Of a DNA stretch of 9,218 nucleotides, positions 1 to 6,552 are shown in pieces (position 1 is the stretch's first letter; each line of letters starts with the position of its first letter). Source of the DNA: Prevotella sp. (GTDB taxonomy: Bacteria > Bacteroidota > Bacteroidia > Bacteroidales > Bacteroidaceae); contig JAFLSH010000072.1 of NCBI GenBank assembly GCA_022511055.1, forward strand, positions 1 to 9,218. The letters run 5' to 3'. The notes beneath the pieces were generated by a model. The model did not search any database. It was not told where the DNA came from and saw only the letters and a program-made list of their open reading frames with translations. The position numbers were made by a program, and so were the translations under genes.

Positions 1-131
1 GTTTCGGAAAATAGTATGGGAGTTTTGAAAATTACTCCGTGAGTTTCGGGCAAAAGTCATGGAGTAATTTTTCTAAAGCGGTGCTTTTTTGGCAAAACTC
101 CGTGAGTTTTTTCCTGAAAAGTGGCACTTTT
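1..131. repeat. Left array of 21-bp phased dyad repeats
   Basis: This AT-rich intergenic block lies beyond the 3' end of the EnvC-like gene. It is built from two unit types on a 21-bp period. Type A has the core ACTCCGTGAGTTTT and type B has the core AAGCGGYRCTTTTTGG. Units start at 13 (degenerate A), 34 (A), 55 (A in inverted orientation, AGTCATGGAGT), 76 (B), 97 (A) and 119 (B, shifted by one base). Bases 1-12 fit the tail of another A unit, so the array continues beyond the window. Many units are dyads: 94-110 is AAAACTC-CGT-GAGTTTT with perfect 7-bp arms, and 118-130 is AAAGTG-G-CACTTT. The same family is at 9077-9218. There is no start codon plus frame worth calling. I do not recognise a named repeat family; the regular spacing and dyads suggest protein-binding sites, which is inference. 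Confidence 0.8.
28..71. terminator. Inverted pair of array units forming a long hairpin (possible bidirectional terminator)
   Basis: The A unit at 28-46 and the inverted unit at 53-71 form a 19-bp stem with a 6-base loop (47-52). There are only two non-Watson-Crick positions, one a G-U wobble on the plus-strand transcript. The stem is bordered by A and T runs on both sides, so a transcript from either direction could end here. It lies about 90 bases beyond the stop of the EnvC-like gene, and no better terminator is visible for the minus-strand cluster. Termination is an inference from shape; the hairpin could equally be a by-product of an inverted repeat unit. Confidence 0.35.
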
Positions 132-162
132 TGGGGATTATTTTGTCGTTGGGAACTGCCCG

Positions 163-1833
163 TCACATACCCAGCCACCTTTCCGGGTTCAGCTTGGCCG
201 TCTCCTTGCGCAGCTGGAACTGCAAGATGTTGTCGGCGCCGACTTTCCCCAGCGTCTGGCGCGCCTTCACCTTCTGTCCGCGACTGACACTGACAGAGGT
301 CAGGTTGGTGTAGACCGAGATGTAGCTGCCGTGGCGCACCATGACCCCCATCTGGCCGCCCAGACTGAAGACGGCGCAGATGTCGCCGTCGAAGATGCTG
401 CGGGCCATGGCGCCGTTCTGCCCCTTGATGTTGATGCCCTTGTTGTCGAGCCGTACTCCCTTCAGTCCGTCAACGTTGTACTCGCCGAAGCGGTTTACTA
501 TCTTGTAGGCTCCCGTGATGGGCACGGGCAGTCGGCCCTTGTTGCTCTCGAAGTTGCCGCTGAGCCGGCGGTCTTCTGATGACACCGTGAACGTCTCGGC
601 CTCGGCCTTCGCCTTCTTCTGCGCCTCGGCCATCTCTTTCTCGTGCGCCTTCGACTCGGCCGCCGCCTTTCGCTCCATGTCCTTGCGGGCCTGCTCGGCG
701 CGCTGCACGGCGCGCTCGGCTGCCGCTTTCTCCTGGGCACTCTTGGTCGCGGCGGCCCGTGCCTCGGCCTTCGCCTTCTCCTCGCGTGCCTTCGCCTCGG
801 CTATGCGGCGCTCATTCTCCTTTCGTGCCGCCTCAGCCTCGGCTTTCTTGCGCGCCAGCTCCTCGGCGCGCTTCCGGGCAGCCTCTTCGGCGGCCTTCTG
901 CTTGGCCTCGGCGGCCGCGCGAGCCTTGGCGCGCGCCACCTCCTCGGCTATCAGCTTGTCTATCTGTGCGTTCAGCGCAATGTCTTTCTTGCGCTGGTCG
1001 GCTATAATCTTCTCTATGGTCTTCTGTTCCTTCTGCAAGGTGTTGACCACCCGCTGCTGCTCGGTCTGCTTCCCTTCCAGGCTGCGGCGTTCCTGCTCGC
1101 CCTTATCGAGCAGTCCCGTCATCTGCCGCTTGGTGTCGGCCAGCTCGGCCCGCGCCATGGCCACCTGCTGCTGCATGGTCTTCACCGCCTCGCCCTGCGC
1201 CCGCTGGTAGGTGGCATAGTCGCGCACGAAGCGCATGCGGCGGTACATCTGGGTGAAGTTCTGCGCGCTGAAGATGAACATCAGCTGAGTCTGAATGTTG
1301 CGGTTGCGGTGCATGTAGCGCATGGACTGCTGGTACTTGTACTTGCGGTCGTCAAGCTCGGCCTCGAACTTCTTCAGCTGTCCGTTCAGCACGGTGATGC
1401 TGGTGTCAAGCACCGAGATGTCGTGGCGAATGGTGTCAATGACCCGGCGCTTGGTCTCTATCTCGCTGTTTATCACCATCAGGTTTTGCAGGCGCTGCTT
1501 CACGTTCCGCTGATTGGCCTGCAGGCGCTTCTCCTGCTCCTTTATCTGCTGTTGCAGCTTCTGGCGCTCGCCCTGCAAGCCCTTGATAGACTTGGCGGGT
1601 GCGGCCTGCGCCGGCTTCTTGGCCGTGGTTTTCTTCGCGGTCGTGGTTTTCTTGGTGGCAACCGGCTTCTTCGCGGCGGTAGTCGGTTTCTTGGCGGTCG
1701 TGGCAGGCTTCTTGGCAGGCGTAGCCTTAGCCGGCTGCGCCTTGCGTTGCGCAGGCTTGTTCGTCTGCGCAACGCAAGGCACAGCCATCAGCATGCCTGC
1801 GAGCAATATGGTCAACAATCTGTTCACCTTCAA
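163..1833 (-). CDS. EnvC-like murein hydrolase activator with degenerate LytM/M23 domain
   Basis: This is a predicted periplasmic protein of 556 residues. A signal peptide covers about residues 1-22. A Lys/Ala/Pro/Thr-rich cationic stretch follows (about 27-80, repeated AKKP and KKT motifs). Next come a coiled coil (about 83-295), a TolA-like Ala/Lys/Glu/Arg-rich helix (about 296-412) and a C-terminal LytM/M23 fold (about 433-553). The zinc and catalytic positions of active M23 peptidases are lost: the HxxxD motif reads NKGIN (464-468) and HLH reads ILQ (536-538). The fold signatures RHGSYISVYTNL and FQLR remain. In EnvC-type proteins such an inactive domain activates N-acetylmuramoyl-L-alanine amidases during cell separation, and that role is inferred here. 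It is the last gene of the dut cluster, 74 bp after the lipoprotein gene. The start is TTG, preceded by AAGGA; no ATG gives a full signal peptide, and GTG at codon 3 is the alternative. The family call is good; the amidase partner is unknown. Confidence 0.88.
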   Translation of the reverse strand: MKVNRLLTILLAGMLMAVPCVAQTNKPAQRKAQPAKATPAKKPATTAKKPTTAAKKPVATKKTTTAKKTTAKKPAQAAPAKSIKGLQGERQKLQQQIKEQEKRLQANQRNVKQRLQNLMVINSEIETKRRVIDTIRHDISVLDTSITVLNGQLKKFEAELDDRKYKYQQSMRYMHRNRNIQTQLMFIFSAQNFTQMYRRMRFVRDYATYQRAQGEAVKTMQQQVAMARAELADTKRQMTGLLDKGEQERRSLEGKQTEQQRVVNTLQKEQKTIEKIIADQRKKDIALNAQIDKLIAEEVARAKARAAAEAKQKAAEEAARKRAEELARKKAEAEAARKENERRIAEAKAREEKAKAEARAAATKSAQEKAAAERAVQRAEQARKDMERKAAAESKAHEKEMAEAQKKAKAEAETFTVSSEDRRLSGNFESNKGRLPVPITGAYKIVNRFGEYNVDGLKGVRLDNKGINIKGQNGAMARSIFDGDICAVFSLGGQMGVMVRHGSYISVYTNLTSVSVSRGQKVKARQTLGKVGADNILQFQLRKETAKLNPERWLGM

Positions 1834-1881
1834 CTGTTTCCTTAACGTTCAGCCACCCTTCCGGCAAAAGGCTTCGGGCGC

Positions 1882-1908
1882 AACCGCCACCGCCAACGGC
1901 GGGCGGTT
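1882..1908 (-). other. GC-rich hairpin in the lipoprotein/EnvC intergenic gap
   Basis: AACCGCC at 1882-1888 pairs with GGCGGTT at 1902-1908, and inside it CGCC (1891-1894) pairs with GGCG (1898-1901) around an AAC loop. A two-base bulge separates the two stems. The hairpin begins at the TAA stop of the DUF4292 gene and precedes the EnvC-like gene on the same transcript. No T-run follows it directly on the minus strand, so it is not a standard intrinsic terminator. It could protect the 3' end of the upstream message or lower expression of the last gene; neither role is shown. Confidence 0.45.
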
Positions 1909-2762
1909 TAGAGCGCCATGAAACGGCGCAGAATGTCGTCGACAGTCACCTCGCGGTACTTGTTCGACACATCGGTGCGCGTCTCCCACTCGGTCTCGTG
2001 CTTGATATAGCTTATCTTGATGCCCAGTTTCACTTCCTTCTCCTTGGTGGTCAGTGTCACCAGCATGTCGTTGGGGAACTGCTTGTTGTAGTTTTCCAGC
2101 TGCTCGAAGCCGCGGTAGTCCCAGTTCAGCTGCGAGTTGCCGTTGAAGCGGTCTTTGTAGAGGATATTGGCCATCTTTATCAGGCCGGTCTTCTCGGTAG
2201 CCAGCCAGCTGTAGCTCATCTTGCCGTCTTCCAGGCTGATGACCACATCCTCGCCGCCCAGGCTGGCCGAGTAGCGGCTCAGGTCCTCGTCTTGAACGGT
2301 GCTGCTGTTGGGCAGGAACAGCTCGTTCCAGAACAGTGCCTGCAACGAGTAGAAGTTCAGGCCGCTGTTGCGCAGGAAGTCCACCTGCATGTAAGGCGCC
2401 TTCAGGTACTGCTTGTTGATACGGTCCATAATCAGCACATAGTCCTTGGTGAACTCGATGCGCGCAGCCTCAACGAAGCCGAAGGCCATGAGCTGCATGC
2501 GTATCACGTCATCGCGCTTCATGCGCAGGTTTCCCGTCAGGGCGATGCTCTGCGGGCCGTACTCCACGGAGAGCTTCACCTTTGAAGTGATGAACTTGGC
2601 GGTCTGGGCGTTGCTGTTCACACGCGTCAGGAACGACTTTTGCTCGGTAGAGTCGGCAGGTGCCGGCTTCACCTCTTCCACAACCTTCTTCTTGGGACTA
2701 CATGAAGCCAGAAGTAAGGGCACTGCCACAAGGGCAATCTTCAGAATGCTTGATGTTTTCAT
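1908..2762 (-). CDS. DUF4292-type lipoprotein
   Basis: This is a predicted lipoprotein of 284 residues. The signal peptide ends in the lipobox LLASC with the lipidated cysteine at residue 21. It is followed by SPKKK and a short Lys/Pro/Glu linker, without the acidic run typical of Bacteroidota surface-export signals, so a periplasm-facing position is more likely. The mature part resembles the Bacteroidota DUF4292 family: a beta-rich segment (about 60-135) with the pattern GNLRMKRDDVIRMQL, then EAARIEFTKDYVLIMDR and a KQYLKAPY motif. The function of the family is not established. The strand pattern is reminiscent of LolA/LolB-type lipid-binding half-barrels, which is only inference. The ATG overlaps the TGA stop of the upstream TPR gene as ATGA, so translation is probably coupled. 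An in-frame start 26 codons earlier lies inside the TPR gene and would spoil the signal peptide, so it is rejected. Confidence 0.87.
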   Translation of the reverse strand: MKTSSILKIALVAVPLLLASCSPKKKVVEEVKPAPADSTEQKSFLTRVNSNAQTAKFITSKVKLSVEYGPQSIALTGNLRMKRDDVIRMQLMAFGFVEAARIEFTKDYVLIMDRINKQYLKAPYMQVDFLRNSGLNFYSLQALFWNELFLPNSSTVQDEDLSRYSASLGGEDVVISLEDGKMSYSWLATEKTGLIKMANILYKDRFNGNSQLNWDYRGFEQLENYNKQFPNDMLVTLTTKEKEVKLGIKISYIKHETEWETRTDVSNKYREVTVDDILRRFMAL

Positions 2763-4537
2763 TTGGTGATATATTTCTTTTGTTTGATTTTTCTGGTCAG
2801 CGTCTTGTCGTTGGGGCGGGTCAGCTGGGCTTCCTGCCACATCTGCAATGCCTGGTCGACATTGCCGTTCTGAATGTAGATGTCGCCCGCATGCTCCAGT
2901 ATCACAGAGTTGTCGGCAGAGTCCTCCGTGTTCTGCAGGGCCTGCTCAATGTATATTCTCGCCTCCGCATAGCGCTTCTGCATGAACAGAATCCAGGCGT
3001 AGGTGTCCAGATAGGTGGCGTTCTTCGGCTCGGCCTTCACCGTCTTGTAGCTCATCTGCTCGGCGCGGTCCAGCTGCTGGCCCAGCTCGCTGAGGTAGTA
3101 GGCGTAGTTGTTCAGGCACATGATATTGTCGTCTTTCCACTGCAGGCACGAGTCGTAAGCCTCGAAAGCCTCGCGGGCCAGCCCCTTCTGGTGCAGCAGG
3201 TCGCCCATGACCGCATAGAAATCGCTGACAAGGGCGGGATTGCTCTGCTCGTTGATGACCCCCACGCCGTTTCTGAACGCGCCGAGCGCGGCATCCGGGT
3301 CGTCATTCTGATAGTAGGCCATGCCCTGATAGTAGTAGAAGGCCATCTCGTCAGGGTTATACTGGCGGGCGGCCTGGCACAGCTCTATCACGCGGTCGCG
3401 GTCGTTCTCAGACCAGGCGTAGCTCACCAGCTGCAGCCTTGCGGCCATGTTGTCGGGCTGTATCTGCAAAATCCGCTCCAGCACAGGCTTGATGCTGTCG
3501 GCCGGCATGTTCTTCAGGTCCATGTAGGCGGCATAGAGCGCCGCTATGTCGACATCAGGCTCGGGCTGCGCGAGCAGCAGGCGGAACGTGTCGAGAATCT
3601 TGGTGCTGTCGCCACCCTGTTCCTCGCTGCGCTGAATGGCCTTGCGCAGCATCAGCGATTTCTGCTCGGTGGTGGTGTTGTGGTTCAGCAGTATCTGGAG
3701 CGCAAGCCTGTCGGCAGCCAGCGTGTCGCCCTCCAGCCGCAGGTAGCTCTCCATGGAGCTTTGCGCCCTCACGTTGTCAGGCTCCTGACTCAGTATCTGC
3801 TGGTAGATATCCACCGCCGCCTGCTTCTGCTTCGGGTCTTCGTTGATGTTCGCCTCCGTCAGCAGCTGGTCAGCATACTGGCACTGGTAGTTCAGGTCGT
3901 TGGGGTACTGGTCGGCCAGCTGTTTCAGCGCCTCAGTGGCCTTGTCGTACTGCTCCTGCCGCATGTATATGCCGCACTTCGCATAGGTCAGCTGCTCACT
4001 CATGCCGTCAGCAGCCTCCAGCCTGTTCAGCACGTCAACGGCGCGGTCGTAGTCCTTCTGCTGTATGTAGAGGCTGTAGAGCATCTCCAGCAGGTCGAGC
4101 CTATCCTTGTTGCGGCCGTACAGGCGCTCCACCACCTCGGCGGCCGATGCGTAGTCCTCGCGGCGAATGTACGATTGCGCCAGCGTTTCCATGAAGGTGG
4201 TGTTCTCAGGCTCCAGGTGAGCCGCCTTCGCAACGCACTCGTGCGACTTGTCGGCATGCTTCATGGCGCCATAGTACTGCGCCAGGAAATAGTAAGCCTC
4301 CGCCGCATCAGGGCGCAGCTCCACACAGTGGCGCAGCAGGTCGAAAGCCGCGTCATCATGCCCCTTCTGCCGCTGCACCATGGCTTCAAGGAAGAAGTAG
4401 TCGTAAGAGCCCTCGACCATGGTCTTCAGGCTCTGAATCTCGTGCGGATTCAGCCCGCCATCGCCGGTCGGCTGGGCCTTCACGCCCACACTGGCCAGCA
4501 ACACTCCCATCACCACAATCAGCAACCTACGTTTCAT
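2759..4537 (-). CDS. Secreted tetratricopeptide repeat protein
   Basis: This is a 592-residue protein with a signal peptide (about 1-21, cleavage near VKA-Q) and no lipobox, so it is predicted to be periplasmic. The rest is almost entirely helical TPR-like repeats. Clear ones lie near residues 44-77, 80-111, 183-213, 438-467, 471-504, 508-538 and 544-575; those in the middle (about 240-400) are more divergent. The C-terminal third carries the strongest signature (NNYAYYLSELG, YLDTYAWILF, YAEARIYIEQAL). The tail is basic (TRKIKQKKYITK). TPR arrays act as protein-protein scaffolds; the partner is unknown. The 4-bp overlap with the DUF4292 lipoprotein gene and the nearby EnvC-like gene suggest a shared outer-membrane or cell-wall task. 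I chose the ATG at 4537; a GTG codon directly before it (4540) is possible but unnecessary. It lies 55 bp after dut, and no separate promoter is visible in that gap. Confidence 0.9.
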   Translation of the reverse strand: MKRRLLIVVMGVLLASVGVKAQPTGDGGLNPHEIQSLKTMVEGSYDYFFLEAMVQRQKGHDDAAFDLLRHCVELRPDAAEAYYFLAQYYGAMKHADKSHECVAKAAHLEPENTTFMETLAQSYIRREDYASAAEVVERLYGRNKDRLDLLEMLYSLYIQQKDYDRAVDVLNRLEAADGMSEQLTYAKCGIYMRQEQYDKATEALKQLADQYPNDLNYQCQYADQLLTEANINEDPKQKQAAVDIYQQILSQEPDNVRAQSSMESYLRLEGDTLAADRLALQILLNHNTTTEQKSLMLRKAIQRSEEQGGDSTKILDTFRLLLAQPEPDVDIAALYAAYMDLKNMPADSIKPVLERILQIQPDNMAARLQLVSYAWSENDRDRVIELCQAARQYNPDEMAFYYYQGMAYYQNDDPDAALGAFRNGVGVINEQSNPALVSDFYAVMGDLLHQKGLAREAFEAYDSCLQWKDDNIMCLNNYAYYLSELGQQLDRAEQMSYKTVKAEPKNATYLDTYAWILFMQKRYAEARIYIEQALQNTEDSADNSVILEHAGDIYIQNGNVDQALQMWQEAQLTRPNDKTLTRKIKQKKYITK

Positions 4538-4592
4538 CACTACGATATTCAGCCTTCAAGTTTCAAAACCAAGAGTCCCGGTCGTCAGGCGC

Positions 4593-5027
4593 TCACTTCA
4601 CGCCCGTATGCCCATAGCCTCCCTCGCCGCGCTCAGTCTCGCTGAGCATTTCCACTTCGACAAACTCGCCCTGCTCATGGCGCGCAATGACCATCTGGGC
4701 TATGCGCTCGCCATCGTTCACCACGAAGGGCTCCTGCGACAGATTGATGAGCAGCACGCCCACCTCGCCGCGGTAGTCGGCATCAATGGTGCCCGGCGAA
4801 TTCAGAACGGTGATGCCCTTCTTCAGCGCCAGCCCGCTGCGGGGGCGCACCTGTGCCTCATAGCCGGCGGGCAGCGCTATGTGCAACCCGGTGGGAATGA
4901 GCCTGCGCTCCATGGGCTGGAGCGTAATCGGGGCATCTATGTTGGCACGCAAGTCCATGCCCGCGCTCTGCTCGGTGGCATACTGCGGCAGCGGCTGGTG
5001 ACCTTTGTTCAGAACTTCTATTTTCAT
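4593..5027 (-). CDS. dut: dUTP diphosphatase (dUTPase)
   Basis: This enzyme hydrolyses dUTP to dUMP and pyrophosphate in the cytoplasm, keeping uracil out of DNA and supplying dUMP for dTMP synthesis. The protein has 144 residues, the usual length of trimeric dUTPases. All five family motifs are present: SAGMDLRA (21-28), RPRSGLA (61-67), NSPGTIDADYRGEV (76-89) with the catalytic Asp expected at D82, DGERIAQMV (105-113), and the C-terminal P-loop-like RGEGGYGHTG (133-142). Motif V has Tyr and His where many bacteria have Phe and Ser. I placed the start at MKIEVLNK because it lines up with the usual N-terminus and leaves about 17 bases of leader after the promoter. An in-frame ATG three codons upstream (5036) is the alternative and would give 147 residues. 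It is the first gene of the minus-strand cluster and is divergent from dgt. Confidence 0.96.
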   Translation of the reverse strand: MKIEVLNKGHQPLPQYATEQSAGMDLRANIDAPITLQPMERRLIPTGLHIALPAGYEAQVRPRSGLALKKGITVLNSPGTIDADYRGEVGVLLINLSQEPFVVNDGERIAQMVIARHEQGEFVEVEMLSETERGEGGYGHTGVK

Positions 5028-5048
5028 CGAAATCATTGATTATTAGGT

Positions 5049-5081
5049 GCAAAATTAGTGAATTTCTTGCGAATAGCCATA
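5049..5081 (-). promoter_or_regulatory. dut: Bacteroidota promoter for dut
   Basis: Read on the minus strand, TAATTTTGC at 5057-5049 is a perfect match to the Bacteroidota -7 element TAnnTTTG. TATG at 5081-5078 matches three of four bases of the -33 element TTTG at a 20-bp spacing. Transcription would start near 5044, giving a leader of about 8 or 17 bases depending on which dut ATG is used. An 8-bp direct repeat TAGCCATA (5074-5081 and 5086-5093, 12 bp start to start) covers the -33 region and might be a regulator half-site pair, but this is speculative. Confidence 0.65.
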
Positions 5082-5097
5082 TTTTTAGCCATAAAAA

Positions 5098-5129
5098 GTT
5101 GAAAATTCCATAATTTTCATTACTTTTGC
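5098..5129 (+). promoter_or_regulatory. dgt: Bacteroidota promoter for dgt
   Basis: GTTG at 5098-5101 followed by exactly 19 bp and TACTTTTGC at 5121-5129 matches the Bacteroidota sigma-70 consensus (TTTG, 19-21 bp, TAnnTTTG). The -7 box ends 6 or 9 bases before the two candidate ATG codons (5136, 5139). Transcription is expected to start around 5133-5136, so the message would have almost no leader. No other in-frame Met occurs before residue 75, beyond conserved N-terminal sequence, so a later start is not an option. Confidence 0.75.
5100..5119. promoter_or_regulatory. 20-bp palindrome in the dgt promoter spacer (candidate operator)
   Basis: TGAAAATTCCATAATTTTCA has perfect 8-bp arms around the 4-base centre CCAT. 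It fills the space between the -33 and -7 elements of the dgt promoter, a standard place for a repressor site. It also lies upstream of the divergent dut promoter, about 19 bp from its -33 element. The regulator is not encoded in the window. AT-rich sequence makes short palindromes easier to get by chance, which limits confidence. Confidence 0.45.
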
Positions 5130-5135
5130 ATCATT

Positions 5136-6476
5136 ATGATGAACTGGCAACAACTTATTTCCAACAAAAGGCTCGGTCAGGAACACCGCCACACCGAGCG
5201 GCATGACGACCGCACGGAGTTCAAGCGCGACTACGACCGGCTGATTTTTTCCGCCCCCTTCAGGCGGCTTCAGAACAAGACCCAGGTCTTCCCCCTGCCC
5301 GGCAGCGTGTTTGTACACAACCGGCTGACCCACTCGCTCGAAGTGGCAAGCGTAGGCATGTCATTAGGAAATGACGTGGCGCGCAAACTCACGGAACGCC
5401 ACCCCGAGCTGCGCGACACGCTCTTTCAGGAGATTGGCCAGATTGTGGCCACGGCCTGCCTGGCCCACGACATGGGCAACCCGCCCTTCGGCCACTCCGG
5501 CGAGAAAGCCATACAGACCTTCTTCACCGAGGGCCCGGGCAGCGGCCTGCAGCGCCAGCTGAGCCACCAGTTCTGGGATGACATCACCCACTTCGAGGGC
5601 AACGCCAATGCCTTCCGCCTGCTGACCCACCAGTTTCAGGGGCGGCGCGCCGGCGGCTTCGTGATGACCTACACCACGCTGGCGAGCATCGTGAAGTACC
5701 CCTTCGCCTCGGCGGCTGCAGGCAAGAAGGGCAAGTTCGGCTTCTTTACCACCGAGCTGGACACCTACCGCCACATTGCCGATGAACTGGGGCTGATTTG
5801 CCAGTCAGGCCCCGGCGAGCCGCTGCGCTTTGCCCGCCACCCGCTGGTCTATCTGGTCGAGGCCGCCGATGACATCTGCTACGAAATCATGGACATAGAG
5901 GATGCCCACAAGCTGAAAATACTCTCATACGAAGAGACGGCCGACCTGCTGCTCAGCTTCTTCGATGAAGCCACCCGCGAGCGCATTGCCAGGCGCATAG
6001 CCGATGAGGGGCTGACCGACAACAACGAGAAGGTGGTCTACCTGCGCGCCTGTGTCATCAGCCTGCTTGAGAGTGAGTGCGTTCAGGCGTTTGTCGACCA
6101 CGAGGAAGCCATTCTCTCCGGCCAGTTCGCGGGCAGTCTCATCGGCCACATCAGCCCCCTGCCGGCCGAGGCTTACACGCGGTGCAGCGAACTGTCAGTG
6201 CAGCGCATCTACCGCAGCAAGCCCGTACTCGATGTCGAGCTTTCCGGCTACCGTATCATGGAGACACTCATGCAGCAGATGGTCGATGCCATCATGCACC
6301 CCGACCGCTTCTACTCCAAGCAGCTCATAGGCCGTGTCAGCAGCCAGTACGACATTGGCAACCCCGACCTTGAGACGCGGCTCATGGCCGTTATCGACTA
6401 CATATCGGGCATGACTGACGTGTATGCCCTTGACGAATACCAGAAAATCTGCGGCCTCTCGCTGCCCATTGTCTGA
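5136..6476 (+). CDS. dgt: Deoxyguanosinetriphosphate triphosphohydrolase (HD-domain dNTPase)
   Basis: Enzymes of this family hydrolyse dGTP (some members, other dNTPs) to the deoxynucleoside and triphosphate, acting on the cytoplasmic dNTP pool. The protein has 446 residues. The N-terminus carries the family pattern WQQLISNKRLG, then TEFKRDYDRLIFSAPFRRL and QNKTQVFPL. The HD metal site is complete: H66 in NRLTHSLEV, H111-D112 in CLAHDMGNPPFGHSGE, and the distal Asp in VEAADDICYE (D245 or D246). H120 and E123 in GHSGE match catalytic residues of E. coli Dgt, and HFEGNANAFR is also typical. It is shorter than E. coli Dgt (about 505 residues) but has the full core. Transcription runs from its own promoter, divergent from dut. 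The message may be leaderless. The GH2 gene begins 76 bp after the stop. Substrate preference cannot be read from sequence alone. Confidence 0.95.
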   Translation: MMNWQQLISNKRLGQEHRHTERHDDRTEFKRDYDRLIFSAPFRRLQNKTQVFPLPGSVFVHNRLTHSLEVASVGMSLGNDVARKLTERHPELRDTLFQEIGQIVATACLAHDMGNPPFGHSGEKAIQTFFTEGPGSGLQRQLSHQFWDDITHFEGNANAFRLLTHQFQGRRAGGFVMTYTTLASIVKYPFASAAAGKKGKFGFFTTELDTYRHIADELGLICQSGPGEPLRFARHPLVYLVEAADDICYEIMDIEDAHKLKILSYEETADLLLSFFDEATRERIARRIADEGLTDNNEKVVYLRACVISLLESECVQAFVDHEEAILSGQFAGSLIGHISPLPAEAYTRCSELSVQRIYRSKPVLDVELSGYRIMETLMQQMVDAIMHPDRFYSKQLIGRVSSQYDIGNPDLETRLMAVIDYISGMTDVYALDEYQKICGLSLPIV

Positions 6477-6487
6477 CAGGCGGCAAA

Positions 6488-6550
6488 GCCCATCTTTACG
6501 GTCAACAAGCCCATCTCCACGACTAACAAACCTATCTTTACGACTAACAA
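6488..6550 (+). repeat. Three tandem 21-bp repeats in the GH2 leader
   Basis: Three adjoining 21-bp units start at 6488, 6509 and 6530, with approximate consensus RCCCATCTTTACGACTAACAA; units 2 and 3 differ at only a few bases. The block ends two bases before the first ATG of the GH2 gene and starts 12 bases after the dgt stop, so it fills most of the gap. Each unit holds a weak -7-like string (TATCTTTA in unit 3), but no good -33 element is spaced to it. No Shine-Dalgarno sequence is visible. The period of seven codons keeps the GH2 frame open through the block, but the signal peptide argues that this stretch is untranslated. Confidence 0.8.
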
Positions 6551-6552
6551 AC

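Noticed and set aside
643..1845. 400-codon plus-strand frame opposite the EnvC-like gene
   Set aside because: Leu/Gly/Arg-rich translation produced by the complement of Ala/Lys/Glu codons; no domain, and the opposite strand is a convincing gene.
2660..4645. Long open frame (661 codons) on the plus strand opposite the TPR gene
   Set aside because: It is the GC-rich antisense shadow of the TPR gene: Leu/Val/Gln/His-rich without domains, while the minus strand has a signal peptide and repeats.
6424..6552. 43-residue N-terminal extension of the GH2 protein, overlapping dgt
   Set aside because: It would bury the signal peptide and translate the 21-bp repeats; the adjacent ATGs at 6553 and 6556 give a normal exported enzyme.
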